The notes under the pieces were generated by a model that was not told where the DNA came from, ran no database searches, and worked only from the letters and a program-made list of their open reading frames with translations. Shown here piece after piece: positions 5,310 to 7,771 of a stretch of 7,771 nt of DNA (positions are counted from its first letter, which is position 1; each line of letters begins with the position of its first letter). Made by a program: the position numbers and the translations under genes. The DNA lies in NCBI GenBank assembly GCA_009919445.1, contig RGBY01000114.1:1-7771 (forward strand). The letters are read 5' to 3'. This DNA comes from Planctomycetia bacterium. GTDB taxonomy: Bacteria > Planctomycetota > Planctomycetia > Pirellulales > UBA1268.

Positions 5310-7124
5310 ATGCCTGTTTCAGACGATCATCACGAATCGACGACAGCCACCCCCAGCAGGGCCAGTCACGATGCTGCCAGCTGTGGGCCAGGCCGCTGGT
5401 TCCCTTTTCTGGCAACCGTGATTCCGCTCACGCCACGCTCCTTCCTGCATGACCTCGTGGCGGGTCTCGTCCTGGCAGCCTTCCTCGTCCCAGCTGGCAT
5501 GGGCTATGCCGCAGCCTCCGGGCTGCCAGCCGCCTGCGGACTCTATGCCAGCCTGGCGGCCTTACTCGGCTATTTTTTCTTCGGCCCGAGCCGGCGGCTC
5601 ATCCTTGGCCCTGACTCATCCCTGACCGCGCTTGTTGCGATCGCCATCGCCATCCCACCCCACGAGCCTCATCTCGTTCTGGCACGGGCTGCTCTCTTGG
5701 CGATTCTCTCTGGCGGCCTCTGCCTGGCAGCCGGCCTGAGCCGTCTTGGATTTCTTACCAATCTGATCTCAATGCCAATTCGACTCGGGTATCTCAATGG
5801 ACTGGCCATCACCCTCATCATCAACCAACTCCCCCAGCTGCTTGGCCTTCCTACCACTGCGGTCCTGGCTGAGGGCAGCCCCTTCATCACCGACATCACA
5901 ACAATCTGGGGAGCACTACAGCGCGGAGAGGCTGATCTGCTGGCGGCCTCGCTGGGCGTTGGCTGTCTGGCTGCCATCCTCGCCAGTCATCGTTGGCTGC
6001 CTCGGCTGCCAGCGGTCTTGCTGGTGATGCTTGCCGCTGCGGGCAGTGTGCTGATGATGAAGCAAGCTGGCATGGCGTCTCCGTCTGTCATTGGGCCGGT
6101 ACCTGCCGGCCTTCCCAGTCTGACGATTCCCTGGCTCTCTTGGCAGGAATTTATGCAGCTGCTTCCTGCCGCTGCTGCCATTGCCCTTGTCTCGGCAGCC
6201 GATACCGCTGTCCTCACCCGGGCACTGGCCGACACCGATGATGGCCGCAACCGTCCCGATCAGGAACTGGCGGCCGTGGGGCTGGCCAACATGCTCGCCG
6301 GTTTACTGCAGGGGTTTCCTGTCAGTTCCAGTTCTACCCGCACGCCGGTTGCCATGCTCGCTGGCGGTCGCACGCAGCTCACTGGTCTGGTTGCGGCTGC
6401 CTGCGTGGTGGTGATCGTGCTCTTTCCACCACCGCTTCTGGCCAGCGTGCCAGTCACCGCCCTGGCGGCCATCGTGGTGGCAGCCGCAACAACACTCATC
6501 GACCTCCACGGTCTCGCCCGGCTTGCAGCCTGGCGACCGGGTGAGTTCATCATTTCCTTGGTCTGCCTGACGGGTGTTGTCCTGGGAGGGGTCATTCCCG
6601 GCATTGGCCTTGCCGTGTTGCTCTCCCTCCTCGAATTTGTCTGGCGGGCCTGGCAGCCATACTCAGCCGTTCTTGGCCGACTGGCCGGCAGAAAGGGATA
6701 CCACGACCTTTCTCGGCATCCAGAAGCCCATCAGATTCCTGGGCTTGTGCTCTTCCGCTGGGACTCACCCCTGTTTTTCGCCAACGCCGAAATTTTCCGA
6801 GACCGCTTGCTGGCTGCCACTGCTGCCGCACCGACCCAGGTACGGCGAGTGGTCGTGACCGCTGAGCCCATGACAGATATTGATGTGACTGCTGTCGATA
6901 TGCTCTGTGAACTTCAGCAACAGCTCGCCGCCCGTGACGTGACGCTCTGCTTTGCAGAGATGAAAGGGCCCGTGAAAGATCGGCTCCATCGCTACGGAGT
7001 TTGGAGCCAACTCGCCGACCGAAGAGTCTTTCCGACAATTGGCCAGGCGGTGAGAACGCACCTCGCGGAGGAGGGCATTCAGTGGTCTGATCCATGGACC
7101 ACTGACGTCGTCACCGACGAGTGA
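5310..7124 (+). CDS. SulP/SLC26 family anion transporter with C-terminal STAS domain
   Basis: A 604-aa inner-membrane transporter of the SulP family, whose members move sulfate, bicarbonate or other anions, usually with sodium or protons; the substrate cannot be told from sequence. The hydrophobic domain spans about residues 31-440, starting with the family pattern DLVAGLVLAAFLVPAGMGYA (48-67) and SGLPAACGLYAS (70-81). GPDSSLTALV (100-109) and PVSSSSTRTPV (337-347) match the conserved SulP motifs that line the transport site. The STAS domain covers about 475-590, with the core motif DIDVTAVDML starting at D523 where STAS proteins have the loop before the conserved helix. I chose the ATG at 5310 because hydrophobic family sequence begins soon after; a GTG at 5229 would add 27 basic residues with no family likeness, and neither start has a strong ribosome-binding site. 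It is divergent from crcB and followed 117 bp later by the homospermidine synthase gene. Confidence 0.93.
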   Translation: MPVSDDHHESTTATPSRASHDAASCGPGRWFPFLATVIPLTPRSFLHDLVAGLVLAAFLVPAGMGYAAASGLPAACGLYASLAALLGYFFFGPSRRLILGPDSSLTALVAIAIAIPPHEPHLVLARAALLAILSGGLCLAAGLSRLGFLTNLISMPIRLGYLNGLAITLIINQLPQLLGLPTTAVLAEGSPFITDITTIWGALQRGEADLLAASLGVGCLAAILASHRWLPRLPAVLLVMLAAAGSVLMMKQAGMASPSVIGPVPAGLPSLTIPWLSWQEFMQLLPAAAAIALVSAADTAVLTRALADTDDGRNRPDQELAAVGLANMLAGLLQGFPVSSSSTRTPVAMLAGGRTQLTGLVAAACVVVIVLFPPPLLASVPVTALAAIVVAAATTLIDLHGLARLAAWRPGEFIISLVCLTGVVLGGVIPGIGLAVLLSLLEFVWRAWQPYSAVLGRLAGRKGYHDLSRHPEAHQIPGLVLFRWDSPLFFANAEIFRDRLLAATAAAPTQVRRVVVTAEPMTDIDVTAVDMLCELQQQLAARDVTLCFAEMKGPVKDRLHRYGVWSQLADRRVFPTIGQAVRTHLAEEGIQWSDPWTTDVVTDE

Positions 7125-7139
7125 CCAACGATTTGTGGC

Positions 7140-7145
7140 TATACT
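7140..7145 (+). promoter_or_regulatory. Possible -10 hexamer TATACT upstream of hss
   Basis: TATACT differs from the sigma-70 consensus by one base and lies 16 bp after the SulP stop and about 97 bp before the hss start. No good -35 is seen at 16-18 bp spacing, so this is a weak call. If real, hss has its own promoter and a leader of about 90 nt. Confidence 0.2.
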
Positions 7146-7189
7146 GTCGTTTTCCGTTGGCCGCCGACGCACCCTTGCCTGCCGGTCCG

Positions 7190-7219
7190 TTTCACAAGCT
7201 TTTCACCGCACCTTTTCAC
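7190..7219 (+). repeat. Three direct TTTCAC repeats upstream of hss
   Basis: TTTCAC occurs at 7190-7195, 7201-7206 and 7214-7219, with start-to-start spacing of 11 and 13 bp, close to one helical turn. The last two are part of a longer identical 8-mer, CTTTTCAC. They end seven bases before the GGAGG of the hss ribosome-binding site. Such spacing suits a regulator that binds along one DNA face, or an effect on translation; both are inference and chance is possible. Confidence 0.4.
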
Positions 7220-7241
7220 TGCATTGGAGGCAGGTTCGCCC

Positions 7242-7771
7242 ATGGTCAGTTTCGACAACAAGATTCTTTTCGTCGGTTTCGGCTTTGTAGCCCGTTGCAC
7301 CCTGCCAATCCTGCTCGACCATATTCGCGTCGACCCCAAGCAGATCACCATCATTGACTTTGAGCCCGATGACGCTGCCCTGAAGCCCTGGATCGAACGG
7401 GGCATCACCTTTGTCCGCGACAAGGTTGGCCCAGACAACCTCGGTGAGGTTTTAGGACGCCATGTTGCTGCCGGCGATCTGCTCATTGACTTGGCCTGGA
7501 ACATCGACTGCTGCGAAATCGTCGGCTGGTGCCACGACCATGGCGTGCTCTATCTCAATACGTCGGTCGAACTCTGGGATCCTTACGAACACGCCAAGGG
7601 GGCTCACCCCACGCACCTGACACTCTACTGGCGGCATATGAATCTGCGGCGAATGATTGCCGACTGGGACACCCCCGGCCCGACGGCAGTGCTGGAACAT
7701 GGAGCCAACCCGGGCCTGATCAGCCATTTCACCAAACAGGCTCTGCTCGACATTGCGGCCGCCTGCCTCGA
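7242..7771 (+). CDS. hss: Homospermidine synthase, 3' end cut by window edge
   Basis: The first 176 codons of an NAD-dependent enzyme that joins two putrescines, or spermidine and putrescine, to make sym-homospermidine in the cytoplasm. The N-terminal Rossmann fold, related to saccharopine dehydrogenase, has the dinucleotide loop VGFGFVARCTLP (11-22) and the acidic end of the second strand at IIDFE (37-41). The NTSVELW stretch (106-112, with E110) and GANPGLISHFTKQAL (154-168) match the order of conserved segments in bacterial homospermidine synthases. A general saccharopine dehydrogenase-like protein is the main alternative, but the GANPG region favours homospermidine synthase. The full enzyme is usually about 470-480 aa, so over half lies outside. 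GGAGG at 7226-7230 sits 11 bases before the ATG, a rather long spacing. An in-frame TTG six codons upstream overlaps that site and is unlikely. The gene may be read from the SulP transcript or from its own promoter. Confidence 0.9.
   Translation, partial: MVSFDNKILFVGFGFVARCTLPILLDHIRVDPKQITIIDFEPDDAALKPWIERGITFVRDKVGPDNLGEVLGRHVAAGDLLIDLAWNIDCCEIVGWCHDHGVLYLNTSVELWDPYEHAKGAHPTHLTLYWRHMNLRRMIADWDTPGPTAVLEHGANPGLISHFTKQALLDIAAACL

Noticed and set aside
6592..7095. A 167-codon minus-strand open frame inside the SulP gene
   Set aside because: It is antisense to the well-supported STAS domain and resembles no protein family.
1..7771. CRISPR array, tRNA, rRNA, insertion sequence, toxin-antitoxin or defence genes
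   Set aside because: I found no repeat-spacer pattern, cloverleaf, terminal inverted repeats, transposase motif or short gene pair that would support any of these.

Overview
The window comes from a GC-rich bacterium and carries six protein genes in two divergent blocks. A family I sulfatase and a large secreted glycosidase-like protein, together with an RsmF-type RNA methyltransferase of unusual sequence, suggest a planctomycete or a related member of the PVC group. That placement is inferred from gene content, not from a marker gene. I see no rRNA, tRNA, CRISPR array, transposase or prophage gene.

Minus-strand block (positions 5131 down to 1), in transcription order: a CrcB/Fluc fluoride channel; a secreted protein of about 587 aa with the marks of a clan GH-A (TIM-barrel) glycoside hydrolase; an RsmB/RsmF-type cytosine-5 RNA methyltransferase 42 bp downstream of it; and, 100 bp further on, a secreted type I sulfatase that runs off the left edge. 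The glycosidase and methyltransferase are close enough to share a transcript. The sulfatase may be on it too, but a GC-rich hairpin lies in the gap before it.

Plus-strand block (about 5310 to 7771): a SulP/SLC26-type anion transporter with a C-terminal STAS domain, then, after 117 bp, the 5' part of a homospermidine synthase that runs off the right edge. The 178-bp divergent region between crcB and the SulP gene holds overlapping inverted repeats that can form alternative hairpins. It is the most structured non-coding stretch in the window.

Functionally, the sulfatase and the glycosidase-like protein would act outside the cytoplasm on a (possibly sulfated) polysaccharide. The SulP transporter could take up sulfate or another anion, and CrcB exports fluoride. 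The methyltransferase and homospermidine synthase are housekeeping or polyamine functions. No clearly new multi-gene system is visible. The best candidates for novelty are the glycosidase-like protein, with a calcium-loop-like insert beside its predicted nucleophile, and the structured crcB/sulP intergenic region.
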